Assembly (NCBI RefSeq): GCF_036985595.1
Contig: NZ_BTPU01000044.1
Location: 1-36,269, forward strand
Source of the DNA: Vallitalea maricola
GTDB taxonomy: Bacteria > Bacillota > Clostridia > Lachnospirales > Vallitaleaceae
Direction: 5' to 3'
DNA length: 36,269 nucleotides
The notes beneath the pieces were generated by a model. The model searched no databases, was not told the DNA's origin, and saw nothing but the letters and a program-made list of their open reading frames with translations. Numbering within the stretch: the stretch's first letter is position 1; each line of letters opens with the position of its first letter. The position numbers and the translations under genes are program-made. Below are positions 15,987 through 23,812 of the stretch, in pieces.

Positions 15987-17279
15987 CTATGAATATTTTA
16001 AAATAGAAGTTAAGGACTTTCCATCTAAATTTTTCATTTCCAAATTTAATATTTTAGCTATGGTTGGTGCTATATCAACTAGTGTAGCGTGTGGCAAATA
16101 AATATTTTTAATGGTATTACCTTTTGCAAAAAAAAGTGTTCTCATATTAGGATGAGTAGGTAAAAATCCATGATCAGCTATATGTGGCCTTGTTAATCTG
16201 GTTCTAGGAATTATCAATTGATTACAGATGTGATTATTAAAAACGTATCCATCCTTAGCTTCTAGAACAAACTGAAAACTATTATCTAGCTGGAATAATC
16301 TATTTGTTTCTTCGCTAGTATATACGTTTTTAATTCCACTTTCTGGATTGGATTGTAATTCTAATAATTGAGCATAAACCTTTTTGTATAATTGTTTATC
16401 TTCTTTAGGTTTAATACATATCTGTGCAGAACCACCACATGCGTTACAGAATGCTTTCCAAGTTATAATTCTATTTTTATCATCTGTTATTATTAGTTTT
16501 TTTTCTTTAAAAAAAGAATTTATACATATATAATTCTTATAATTATTCATACCATGATCACCTAATATTATGAAGTCGGTTTGATTATATATACTAGCTT
16601 TTTTAGTGGAGTTAATAAGTCGTTCTATACGAGAATCCATATTATTTAATATACTTTGTATTTTAGTTGATCTAGTACCAACTCTATGAATAGTGTAATC
16701 CAGCTGGGTAAAATGAATGAATAATAAATTTGGTTGTTTTTTTAAGATTAGATAGTTAGAAACATAATCAGCTATATTATCTAAGGTGGGTTGAACTAAA
16801 CAACTTAATTTTACATTCTTTAATGCAGGAATAATAAGATTTTTACTACTGTTTTTTATATAATTACTTATAAAACAACCAGGTTCTATAGGCCATAATT
16901 CAGGCATGTTATATGTTATAGAAGCACCAGCCATTACTGGCCATAATATAGAAGCACATGTATATTCCTGTTTCATCGCATAGTTAAAAATAGTTGGAAC
17001 TTTTATGGATTTTTCATACCAATACCATTCAGGATTTTTATATCTTTCTGGCTGACATTTTTTATTAGATACAATACCATGTTTATTAGGATATGTACCA
17101 GTTATTATGGAAGTGTGACAAGGATATGTTAAGCTGGGATATATACTATACATATTTCTGACATAAGAACCTTCAGAGATGAATGATTTAAAAGTGGGTA
17201 AGTCTTTTATATAATTAAAATCGAGAGCATTTAATGCATCGATACTAATGACTATAATGTACTTATTATATTTATTCAT
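15987..17279 (-). CDS. Alkaline-phosphatase-superfamily phosphodiesterase / nucleotide pyrophosphatase
   Basis: This 430-residue protein has the zinc and nucleophile motifs of the type I phosphodiesterase (NPP) group. IVISIDALNALDF supplies the first metal aspartate, and YPSLTYPCHTSIITGTYPNK the nucleophile threonine followed by HGIVSN. The remaining ligands lie in QLDYTIHRVG, IILGDHGMNN and IADHGFLPTHPNMRT. No signal peptide or membrane segment is seen, so it is probably cytoplasmic and acts on a soluble phosphodiester or pyrophosphate substrate. The substrate cannot be told from sequence. GGAG precedes the ATG. It is convergent with rbr and divergent from the MFS leader. Confidence 0.88.
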   Translation of the reverse strand: MNKYNKYIIVISIDALNALDFNYIKDLPTFKSFISEGSYVRNMYSIYPSLTYPCHTSIITGTYPNKHGIVSNKKCQPERYKNPEWYWYEKSIKVPTIFNYAMKQEYTCASILWPVMAGASITYNMPELWPIEPGCFISNYIKNSSKNLIIPALKNVKLSCLVQPTLDNIADYVSNYLILKKQPNLLFIHFTQLDYTIHRVGTRSTKIQSILNNMDSRIERLINSTKKASIYNQTDFIILGDHGMNNYKNYICINSFFKEKKLIITDDKNRIITWKAFCNACGGSAQICIKPKEDKQLYKKVYAQLLELQSNPESGIKNVYTSEETNRLFQLDNSFQFVLEAKDGYVFNNHICNQLIIPRTRLTRPHIADHGFLPTHPNMRTLFFAKGNTIKNIYLPHATLVDIAPTIAKILNLEMKNLDGKSLTSILKYS

Positions 17280-17403
17280 TGTGTTACTCCTATTTTGGTA
17301 TTATATTATACAACTATGCTCATTTTTGTAAATTTGTGTTAATTATATAGGTTATAAATAGTATATCCATATTAGTAATGTTTATAGATAATATAAATAA
17401 TTC

Positions 17404-17432
17404 TTGACAATGGATATATATCATTATATAAT
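17404..17432 (+). promoter_or_regulatory. Perfect consensus sigma-A promoter of the MFS leader
   Basis: TTGACA (17404-17409) and TATAAT (17427-17432) are separated by 17 bases. Transcription should start near 17439, giving a leader of about 430 bases before the MFS gene. A fully consensus promoter fits constitutive transcription controlled later by attenuation. Confidence 0.9.
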
Positions 17433-17469
17433 TTTATGAGAAATCTGTTTCAGGAAGGAAGGTTGTTTT

Positions 17470-17562
17470 ATGATAGTTAAATTACATATCACATCTGATA
17501 AAACAGTAAATACCCAATTACAATCTAAGAAATATAAAACAACCTGTGTTAGTAATAAATAA
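17470..17562 (+). CDS. Leader peptide upstream of the MFS exporter (30 aa)
   Basis: This short ORF of 30 codons plus stop begins at an ATG behind AAGGAAGG and reads MIVKLHITSDKTVNTQLQ followed by SKKYKTTCVSNK. It lies about 30 bases after the predicted transcription start. Its last codons (ACC TGT G, 17542-17548) can pair with CACAGGT at 17608-17614. The strong ribosome site, the structured RNA and the terminator before an efflux-type gene fit a ribosome-stalling leader peptide. Translation is inferred and the sequence of the peptide matches none I know. Confidence 0.6.
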   Translation: MIVKLHITSDKTVNTQLQSKKYKTTCVSNK

Positions 17563-17708
17563 TAGTTAAATACTATTAGCGAATCTTATATAATTATAGT
17601 TACTTGTCACAGGTATATATAACTGTGGCTATTATTATACCTTTATAAGAAAGGTATAATTACGTGTATGTAATATTGATTTGTCAATTAGTACATCTAT
17701 AATATTAC
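17542..17708 (+). promoter_or_regulatory. Structured attenuator leader of the MFS gene with competing hairpins
   Basis: CACAGGT (17608-17614) can pair either with ACCTGTG (17542-17548, inside the leader ORF) or through CACAG with CTGTG at 17623-17627, so two structures compete. A perfect 11-bp hairpin follows (17634-17644 with 17650-17660, loop ATAAG). GTAATATT (17670-17677) pairs with AATATTAC (17701-17708), with an alternative ATGTA/TACAT fold. The final structure is the terminator at 17742. Confidence 0.65.
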
Positions 17709-17741
17709 GACTATAATTATGCATAACTTGTATAAATATAT

Positions 17742-17777
17742 AGCCATGGAACGTAAGTTACGTTAACATGGCTTTTT
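17742..17777 (+). terminator. Conditional terminator before the MFS gene
   Basis: AGCCATG (17742-17748) pairs with CATGGCT (17767-17773), with AACGTAA/TTACGTT inside, and TTTTT follows. It stands about 90 bases before the MFS start and downstream of a perfect promoter, so it must be bypassed to express the gene. Confidence 0.9.
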
Positions 17778-17869
17778 ATATTGTAGAAAAGGTTGGTTTC
17801 AAACATATGATCTTCATCTGAATTATTCAATTACAAAAAACTAATACAGACAAAAGGAGAACTAGAATT

Positions 17870-19117
17870 ATGCAGAGGTTAATAAAATTATTAGAACCAT
17901 ATCGAGGATTAAAAAGAGAAATATATATTATTTTTATTGCAAAAACTGTAAATGCAATGGGTGCTTTTGTTTTTCCATTTCTAACATTACTGTTAAATGA
18001 TAAAATAGGTTTATCGGAAGGTGAAACAGGAACTTTCATAGCGATAAGCGGGTTGTTATTTATACCATCAAGTTTAATTGGTGGAAAACTATCAGATGTT
18101 ATAGGTAGAAAGAAACTTATAGTTGTTTTTGAGACATTAGGTATACTATGCTATGGTTCTTGTTGCTTTATACAACCTACTATGTTAATGGCTTATTTGC
18201 TATTATTGTCTGGAGTATTATTTGGTATAGCTGGACCAGCTCATGATGCAATGACTGCTGATTTAACTACTCCTGAAGAGAGAGAAGGGGCATATTCACT
18301 TAATTATTTAGGGTTTAATTTTGGTTATGCAATAGCAATGCTTTTTGCTGGAACTTTATTTGAATATCATCTTAAATTATTTTTTCTATTAGATGTTGTA
18401 ACTGGTTTAATTGGAATTACACTTATAGGATTATTTGTTAGTGAGACTCTAAATAACAGTTGTGAAGAGATATCTCAAGAACGTGAACTAGAAAAGAAAG
18501 AAGAAGGCTCCATACTAGATGTGTTATTCTCTAGACCAATACTTATTGCATTTGCATTAGCTCTTTTTGGTTATAGATTCGTGTATTCTCAATGGTCCTT
18601 TATGTTGCCATTACATGCAAAAGATAATTTTCCAACTGATGGAGCAGCTTTGTATGGTGCTTTAGGAAGTTTTAATGCAGTTATTGTTGTTGTATTAACA
18701 CCTGTACTGACTTCATTATTTAGTAAAAAAACAAATGTAAAAAGAGTATTTTATGCAGGCATATTATTTACAATAGGATTTGGTATGTTAGGATTTATTT
18801 CAACAAAAGTAGCATTCTTCACTTCGGTATTTATATTTACTGTTGGAGAAATACTTGAAGCTATAAGTGTAATGCCGTTTATTATGAACCATACTCCTGC
18901 TAGTCATAGAGGAAGGATGAGTTCAGTTTTACCTATTATCATGGGAGCAGGTTTTAGTGTAGGACCACTAATAATGGGACATGTCCTTGAAGCAACGAGT
19001 TTTTCTATTGCTTGGAAGATATGTGCTTTGATTGTAGGTGTATCGACATTGTGGATGATTAGAATCAATAAGAATGAGAGTAAAAGTAGAGTAGATGAAG
19101 AAGAAGCTGTTTGCTAA
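17870..19117 (+). CDS. MFS transporter, probable multidrug efflux (DHA1 type)
   Basis: This 415-residue membrane protein has about 12 predicted transmembrane helices in two halves, with a charged cytoplasmic loop of about 25 residues in the middle (SCEEISQERELEKKEE). The MFS motif A is present between helices 2 and 3 (GGKLSDVIGRKK), with GPAHDAMTADLTTPEEREGA after helix 4. The overall pattern is that of proton-driven drug exporters, although substrates cannot be read from sequence. AAAGGAG precedes the ATG. The leader ORF and terminator suggest expression induced by a translation inhibitor, which would make it an antibiotic exporter (inference). A terminator follows. Confidence 0.85.
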   Translation: MQRLIKLLEPYRGLKREIYIIFIAKTVNAMGAFVFPFLTLLLNDKIGLSEGETGTFIAISGLLFIPSSLIGGKLSDVIGRKKLIVVFETLGILCYGSCCFIQPTMLMAYLLLLSGVLFGIAGPAHDAMTADLTTPEEREGAYSLNYLGFNFGYAIAMLFAGTLFEYHLKLFFLLDVVTGLIGITLIGLFVSETLNNSCEEISQERELEKKEEGSILDVLFSRPILIAFALALFGYRFVYSQWSFMLPLHAKDNFPTDGAALYGALGSFNAVIVVVLTPVLTSLFSKKTNVKRVFYAGILFTIGFGMLGFISTKVAFFTSVFIFTVGEILEAISVMPFIMNHTPASHRGRMSSVLPIIMGAGFSVGPLIMGHVLEATSFSIAWKICALIVGVSTLWMIRINKNESKSRVDEEEAVC

Positions 19118-19142
19118 TTAATTATAGAAATATTAAATAAAT

Positions 19143-19183
19143 AAAAAATGCAAAGGGTGATTAATATATTCTTTGCATTTTTT
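19143..19183 (+). terminator. Terminator after the MFS gene
   Basis: AAATGCAAAG and CTTTGCATTT form a perfect stem within 19143-19183, flanked by A-run and T-run, so it could act in both directions. Confidence 0.92.
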
Positions 19184-19192
19184 GTTGAGATA

Positions 19193-19245
19193 TTGTTAAC
19201 CTCTACATTTTTATAGTTGACAATAGGAGTTAACAAATGTATAAT
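19193..19245 (+). promoter_or_regulatory. bioY promoter with BirA-like half-sites
   Basis: TTGACA (19217-19222) and TATAAT (19240-19245) with 17-base spacing form a consensus promoter. TTGTTAACC (19193-19201) and AGTTAACAA (19228-19236) form an inverted repeat, the second half-site lying between -35 and -10. The half-sites match the Gram-positive BirA operator (TTGTTAAC and GTTAACAA), but the gap is 26 bases where 14-16 is usual, about one extra helical turn. The neighbouring gene supports biotin control. Confidence 0.6.
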
Positions 19246-19277
19246 ACAATTAATCAAATTAACGAGGAGATAAAATT

Positions 19278-19856
19278 ATGAAATTACAACTTAGAGAAAT
19301 GATTATGATTGGTATTTTTGCAGCGTTAATGGTAGTTGGAGCTAAGTTAAGTATACCTACACCTTTTGGTGTGCCTTTAACATTCCAACTGTTTTTCAGT
19401 ATTTATGCAGGTCTTTTATTAGGTGCAAAAGCAGGGTTTTTATCTCAATTAATATACATACTCTTAGGTCTTGTAGGACTTCCAGTATTTACTATGGGAG
19501 GGGGAATAGCTTATATTTTCAATCCTACTTTTGGATATATTATAGGATTTGCTGTAGCTCCATTGATTGTAGGTATCTTATTGAATAACAAAAAAGAAAT
19601 TTATTTTCTTAAAGTTTTAGGTGTATCTATTGTTGGATTTACCGCTATTTATATCATTGGTAATATGTATCTTTATTTTATAAAAGATTTATATCTTAAT
19701 AAACCAGCTTCTCTAGTCGGTATATTTAAATCAATGTTACCTTTTATGATAAAAGATTTTATACTAGTTATTATAGCTGCTTATTCTTCAACCATTATAA
19801 TTCCTATCTTAAGAAAATCTGGAGTTATGAATGGAGTCTGTAAAAACAATATTTAA
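19278..19856 (+). CDS. bioY: BioY-type biotin transporter substrate-binding membrane protein
   Basis: This 192-residue integral membrane protein has about six helices. It shows the BioY pattern: an N-terminal LREMIMIGIFAALMVVGAKL segment, then SIPTPFGVPLTFQLFFS (typically P-x-PVPxTLQ), GLLLGAKAGFLSQLIYILLG with VGLPVFTMGGG, and FNPTFGYIIGF. BioY is the S-component of the ECF biotin transporter and in some bacteria works alone. The ATG follows CGAGGAGAT. It is a single gene with its own promoter and a terminator after it; the BirA-like sites upstream predict repression by biotin. Confidence 0.92.
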   Translation: MKLQLREMIMIGIFAALMVVGAKLSIPTPFGVPLTFQLFFSIYAGLLLGAKAGFLSQLIYILLGLVGLPVFTMGGGIAYIFNPTFGYIIGFAVAPLIVGILLNNKKEIYFLKVLGVSIVGFTAIYIIGNMYLYFIKDLYLNKPASLVGIFKSMLPFMIKDFILVIIAAYSSTIIIPILRKSGVMNGVCKNNI

Positions 19857-19921
19857 ATCGTTAATTTCAAGATTAATGGATAATAGTATATTTAAATTAA
19901 GGAATACAGTGAGGATAAATG

Positions 19922-19949
19922 ATAAAAGCTAGTGATAGCTTTTATTTTT
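19922..19949 (+). terminator. Terminator after bioY
   Basis: ATAAAAGCTA (19922-19931) pairs perfectly with TAGCTTTTAT (19936-19945) with a four-base loop, followed by TTTTT. Confidence 0.9.
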
Positions 19950-20020
19950 ATATTAATATATGGTAGCTATTATTGATAACATATAGTACAATATATTTAA
20001 CATAAATTAGGAGGTTATAT

Positions 20021-20848
20021 ATGATGAAAAAGTTAATTTTAAATAATGGTGTGGAAATTCCACAGTTAGGATTTGGCACATTTCGTGCCAAAGATGAAGA
20101 AGCTTACCAAAATGTAAAATATGCTCTTGAAAATGGCTATCGTCATATTGATACTGCAGCAGCTTATGGTAATGAAGAAAGTGTTGGAAGAGCTATCAAA
20201 GATAGTGGAATAGATAGAAGCGAGATTTTTGTTACAACAAAACTTTGGAATGATGATCAAGGTTATGAAGAAACTAAAGCGGCTTTTACAGATTCTTTAG
20301 ATAAATTACAACTTGATTATGTTGATTTATATCTTATACATTGGCCAAAAGGCTATGATAAAGCTCGTGCTTCATGGCTTGCTATGGAAGAGTTATATGA
20401 AGAAGGTAAGATTCGTGCTATAGGTGTTTCTAATTTCAATATTCATCATTTGGATGATTTAATAAAAACAGCTAGAATTATACCATCAGTAAACCAAGTT
20501 GAATGTCATATAGGTTTACAAAATCGAGTTCTTCAAGATTACTGCAAGAAATTTGGTATTTATCTAGAAGCTTATGCACCTTTAATGAGTAGTAATATTG
20601 GCGAATTATTAAATAATGAAAAAATGATTAATATTGCTAAGAAATATAATAAGACCGTTCCTCAAATAGCTATTAAATTCTTACTTGAGAGAAATATAAT
20701 CCCATTACCAAAATCTTCAACACCAGAGCGTATTGTGGCTAATAAAGATGTATATGATTTTTCACTTAATAAGGAAGATATGGATACTATAGCTACATTG
20801 AACAATGGAAGGAAAATATTCCCAGAACCAGATAATATTAATTTTTAA
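20021..20848 (+). CDS. Aldo/keto reductase
   Basis: This 275-residue NADPH-dependent oxidoreductase of the aldo/keto reductase family resembles the bacterial AKR5-type 2,5-diketo-gluconate reductase or methylglyoxal reductase group. Conserved elements are QLGFGTFRAKD, NGYRHIDTAAAYGNEESVG with catalytic Asp and Tyr, VTTKLWNDDQG with the catalytic Lys, LIHWPKG, IRAIGVSNFNIHHL, SVNQVECHIG, EAYAPLM and IPLPKSSTPERI for cofactor binding. The substrate is not determined by these motifs. AGGAGG lies 7 bases before the ATG. It is a single gene between two terminators. Confidence 0.93.
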   Translation: MMKKLILNNGVEIPQLGFGTFRAKDEEAYQNVKYALENGYRHIDTAAAYGNEESVGRAIKDSGIDRSEIFVTTKLWNDDQGYEETKAAFTDSLDKLQLDYVDLYLIHWPKGYDKARASWLAMEELYEEGKIRAIGVSNFNIHHLDDLIKTARIIPSVNQVECHIGLQNRVLQDYCKKFGIYLEAYAPLMSSNIGELLNNEKMINIAKKYNKTVPQIAIKFLLERNIIPLPKSSTPERIVANKDVYDFSLNKEDMDTIATLNNGRKIFPEPDNINF

Positions 20849-20914
20849 ATATCATTGTATATGAGTAAATTTAAAATTTGATAATTAAAGTTGTATTGAG
20901 AAAATAATAATATG

Positions 20915-20960
20915 ACCTATAGATAACATTTTATTATAAAACTGGTTATCTATAGGTTTT
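20915..20960 (+). terminator. Terminator after the aldo/keto reductase gene
   Basis: ACCTATAGATAAC (20915-20927) pairs perfectly with GTTATCTATAGGT (20945-20957), followed by TTT ATTT. Confidence 0.9.
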
Positions 20961-21120
20961 ATTTGTACGCTATAGGAAAGTCTTACTATTAACACGAGTA
21001 GTTAATTTTCTTCTGTTGATTATTTTGATATTGTAATATAACAAATCACTTTTATTAATTTTTTGTGAAAGACTAGAATAGAATATAATAAAGATTTTAT
21101 AAGAAGTGTGATGGAGATTT

Positions 21121-21675
21121 ATGAATAGAACACGTCTTAATACAAAACTGTTAATAAAGGTTATTGGTGTATTGCTAATTATATTAGCAGTAATGATGCT
21201 TAGTAATATGTTAATTGAAAAAACAATTGCTACATTGTCCGTAAGTAAAAAACAATTGCCTATCTATTGTGTTGATACAGAAGAAAAGAAGGTTGCAATA
21301 AGTTTTGATGCTGCATGGGGAAATGATGATACTGATGATTTATTAGAGATACTAAAAGAATATAACATTAAAACGACATTTTTCTTAGTTGGTATGTGGG
21401 TGGAGAAATATCCAGATGATGTTAAAAGGATATTAGATGCTGGTCATGATATTGGAAATCATTCAAATACTCATCCTCATATGACTCAATTATCAAAAGA
21501 AGGTATCAAAGACGAACTTATGAAAGCCCATGAAAAGGTTAAGAATTTGACAGGATATGAAATGGAATTGTTTAGACCACCTTTTGGAGATTATGATGAT
21601 AAGTTGGTGGAGACAGCTAGAGAGTGTGCGTATTATACTATTCAATGGGATGTTGAATCTCTAGTTATAAAATGA
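21121..21675 (+). pseudogene. PdaB-like polysaccharide deacetylase, truncated by element insertion
   Basis: This 184-residue 5' part of a polysaccharide deacetylase resembles the sporulation-associated PdaB group. A signal-anchor helix (about residues 12-33) is followed by QLPIYCVDTEEKKVAISFDA, the metal motif NHSNTHPHM, and LFRPPFGDYDD. The sequence runs into ECAYYTIQWDVESL, where intact family members continue with DWK and a further 50 or so residues including the last conserved histidine motif. Here the frame continues VIK and stops. The break point is immediately beside the serine recombinase gene, so the element has cut the gene. The ATG follows GATGGAGATTT. The missing 3' part should lie at the other end of the element, outside the window. 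Confidence 0.85.
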
Positions 21676-21690
21676 CAAACTCTACAAGCC
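21655..21690. other. Predicted left attachment junction (att site) of the integrative element
   Basis: Homology to the deacetylase family stops at GAATCTCTAG (about 21655-21664) and the recombinase stop codon is at 21700, so the crossover lies in this short interval. Without the other end, the core dinucleotide cannot be fixed. Confidence 0.6.
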
Positions 21691-21699
21691 CCTATTTTA

Positions 21700-23202
21700 C
21701 TAGCTTTTCCACTCAATCTTGATAGCTCCATTTGTAATAAAAATCTTATTTATGAATCGCTTAGCTATATTTTTTTGTTCTACTAGAGTGAGTTCGTCCC
21801 AACGATTGACATCCTTGGTTGCATCTAATATCTGTTCTGAACTTAGAGTATCGTTCACGATGTATTGTTTCATCTCTTCTAGTATTCCCTTTTTCTCAGA
21901 ATCTAATTGTTCTATTTTATTATTGATATAATCTGATATCACTGTACTACCTTGTGCTAGTTGATTAATTAGGTTGTCTATCTGTTTATCAATATCTATA
22001 ACCTGTAATTTTAATTGATTAAGTTCATAACTAACTTTTTTGGGAGTATCTTGCTTAACAGCTTCTAAAGTTGATAGCTGCTTAATTAACTCTTTTTGTA
22101 CGTAGTCTTCAATTTCATCAACATAATGAGTTGGATGTTCCCCGGTACATATTTTATAATTGGTTTTTCCTGAGCATGAGAGATATTTATAGTTTTTGAA
22201 TGTCTTAACAGTCATAGCATAATTACAATACCCACATTTTACTAGACCACTCAACCAAGTATATTTACCTTTTCCAGTATTCTTAACCTGCTTATTCTTA
22301 TCAAGCCTATATTGACATGCTAACCAAGTATGGCTGCTAATAAAACCTTCATGTAAGCCGATAGATAACACATGGTCTTTAAAATCAGTATATTTGGCAG
22401 CGTTACGATCCCTCTTACCGTATAGATAACAGCCATTAGTACCAATAAATTCAGATATATCATTACTGATTTTACAACCTTTATTTTGATAATAAGAATA
22501 AATATCAGCATCAGCCATGACATAAACAGGGTTACGGAGTATTCTCTGGATTTTCTGTCCGTCCCAGTTAACACCATTAGGGGATTTATGACCTTCTTGA
22601 TTCAATAATGCTGAAAGTTTACCTAGTGATATATCGGTGGTAGAGTAGAGGTCAAACATCTTAATCAAAACATTATGTTCCTCTGGATTAGGTTGTAGCA
22701 TTGAAGTCTTAACACCATCTATAGCAATCTTTTCTTTTATACATCCATAAGGGGTTTTACCACCCATAAAAAAACCTTTCTTTCCTCGGGCATAGTAATT
22801 GTCCTTAATACGTCTCTGGATAGTCTCACGTTCTAATTGCGCGAATACCATAGTAATATTAAGCATAGCATTACCCATAGGAGTACTAGTATCAAATTTC
22901 TCAGTAGCACTAGTGAACTCCACATGATTTTTCTTGAATAGTTCAATTATCTTAGCAAAGTCTAAGATAGAACGACTGATACGGTCTAATTTGTAAACAA
23001 TCACTTTGGAGATATCTTCACGCTTGATATCTTTTAGCATCTGTTCAAATTGGGGGCGGTTAGTGTTGCTGCCACTGAAACCTCTATCGCTATACACCTT
23101 GTATTTTTCTGTAGTAAATTCTTTTTTACAGAAATCTATTTGACTTTCTATGGAAATACTGTCTTTTTTATCTATGGATTGACGAGCGTATATTGCTATC
23201 AT
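21700..23202 (-). CDS. Large serine recombinase (integrase)
   Basis: This 500-residue site-specific recombinase has a resolvase domain (1-140) with the nucleophile Ser9 in IAIYARQS, the arginine-rich KLDRISRS and FAQLERETIQRRI. The Recombinase domain follows (TPYGCIKEKI, NVLIKMFDLYSTTD, WDGQKIQRILRNPVY). Next is a zinc ribbon with four cysteines (VKCGYCNYAMTVK and LSCSGKTNYKIC), and then a coiled-coil region (about 400-450) that in phage integrases controls excision with a directionality factor. GAGGTG precedes the ATG. It lies at the edge of the element, 24 bases from the broken host gene, which is the usual place. No directionality factor is recognised nearby. Confidence 0.96.
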   Translation of the reverse strand: MIAIYARQSIDKKDSISIESQIDFCKKEFTTEKYKVYSDRGFSGSNTNRPQFEQMLKDIKREDISKVIVYKLDRISRSILDFAKIIELFKKNHVEFTSATEKFDTSTPMGNAMLNITMVFAQLERETIQRRIKDNYYARGKKGFFMGGKTPYGCIKEKIAIDGVKTSMLQPNPEEHNVLIKMFDLYSTTDISLGKLSALLNQEGHKSPNGVNWDGQKIQRILRNPVYVMADADIYSYYQNKGCKISNDISEFIGTNGCYLYGKRDRNAAKYTDFKDHVLSIGLHEGFISSHTWLACQYRLDKNKQVKNTGKGKYTWLSGLVKCGYCNYAMTVKTFKNYKYLSCSGKTNYKICTGEHPTHYVDEIEDYVQKELIKQLSTLEAVKQDTPKKVSYELNQLKLQVIDIDKQIDNLINQLAQGSTVISDYINNKIEQLDSEKKGILEEMKQYIVNDTLSSEQILDATKDVNRWDELTLVEQKNIAKRFINKIFITNGAIKIEWKS

Positions 23203-23330
23203 TGGGTATCACCTCTTAATTTGTTAGTTATATTATAAGTGAAAAATTAGATTTTAACAAGTAAAGTGATTTAAGAATACTTAACTTAAAATAAGATATT
23301 TTGATGTGTTAATTAGTAAGAAAATAAAAT

Positions 23331-23359
23331 AGAGAGTGACAATAATCTTGCCATTCTCT
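23331..23359 (-). terminator. Terminator of the membrane-protein gene
   Basis: AGAGAGTG (23331-23338) pairs with CATTCTCT (23352-23359) with one G-T pair. On the minus strand ATTTTATTTT follows, directly after the stop of the gene at 23361. Confidence 0.7.
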
Positions 23360-23360
23360 T

Positions 23361-23807
23361 TTAAAGACGTTTCAAATTTCTTATTATGAAATATAATGAT
23401 TGAGTGAAAAATATTATACTAACAATGGTTAACAGAATAATTAGTTTTTCATTTAAATCACTATTGTTTTTCATGAATGAGAAATCAAAATATAAAGTAA
23501 AGAAATTTATTATTATACTCAAAATACTAAATATTAAAGATATTACGATTGCTGCAAAGTATTTATTTAAATAATGGTGTTCTTTAAGTCTGTTAATTTT
23601 TTGATTTGAAAATGTACTAATTAATATACTTGTGGCAGTAAACAAAAAACCAGATATTATAGCATTAAAATTTATTAAATTTAATTTACTTGAGCTAGAA
23701 TATTGAATCAAATTATTTTTTAATACTACAAATACAAAAATAAAAGAAATTATGAGCAGAACTATATTTTGCCAATAATAACGTATTATTTTAGGTTTGT
23801 TGTTCAA
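23361..23807 (-). CDS. Small four-helix membrane protein of unknown function
   Basis: This protein of about 148 residues has four predicted transmembrane segments: NIVLLIISFIFVFVVL, NAIISGFLFTATSILIS, FAAIVISLIFSILSIIINFF and LIILLTIVSIIFFTQSLYFI. Charged residues lie between helices 2 and 3 (NQKINRLKEHH) and at the C-terminus (RNLKRL). I place the start at the TTG at 23807 behind GAGGTG; a GTG at 23816 overlaps that site and the stop codon of the preceding gene. It is tightly coupled to the 333-residue protein gene and so shares its LexA-box promoter. A membrane partner of a toxin or effector is possible but unproven. Confidence 0.6.
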   Translation of the reverse strand: MNNKPKIIRYYWQNIVLLIISFIFVFVVLKNNLIQYSSSSKLNLINFNAIISGFLFTATSILISTFSNQKINRLKEHHYLNKYFAAIVISLIFSILSIIINFFTLYFDFSFMKNNSDLNEKLIILLTIVSIIFFTQSLYFIIRNLKRL

Positions 23808-23812
23808 ATTAA

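Noticed and set aside
21020..21120. Sporulation sigma-factor promoter for the PdaB-like gene
   Set aside because: GAATATAAT near 21080 resembles part of a sigma-E -10 element, but no convincing -35 element at the right distance was found.
22320..22577. Second minus-strand frame inside the recombinase gene
   Set aside because: It is an alternative frame within an intact, well-conserved recombinase and lacks start signals.
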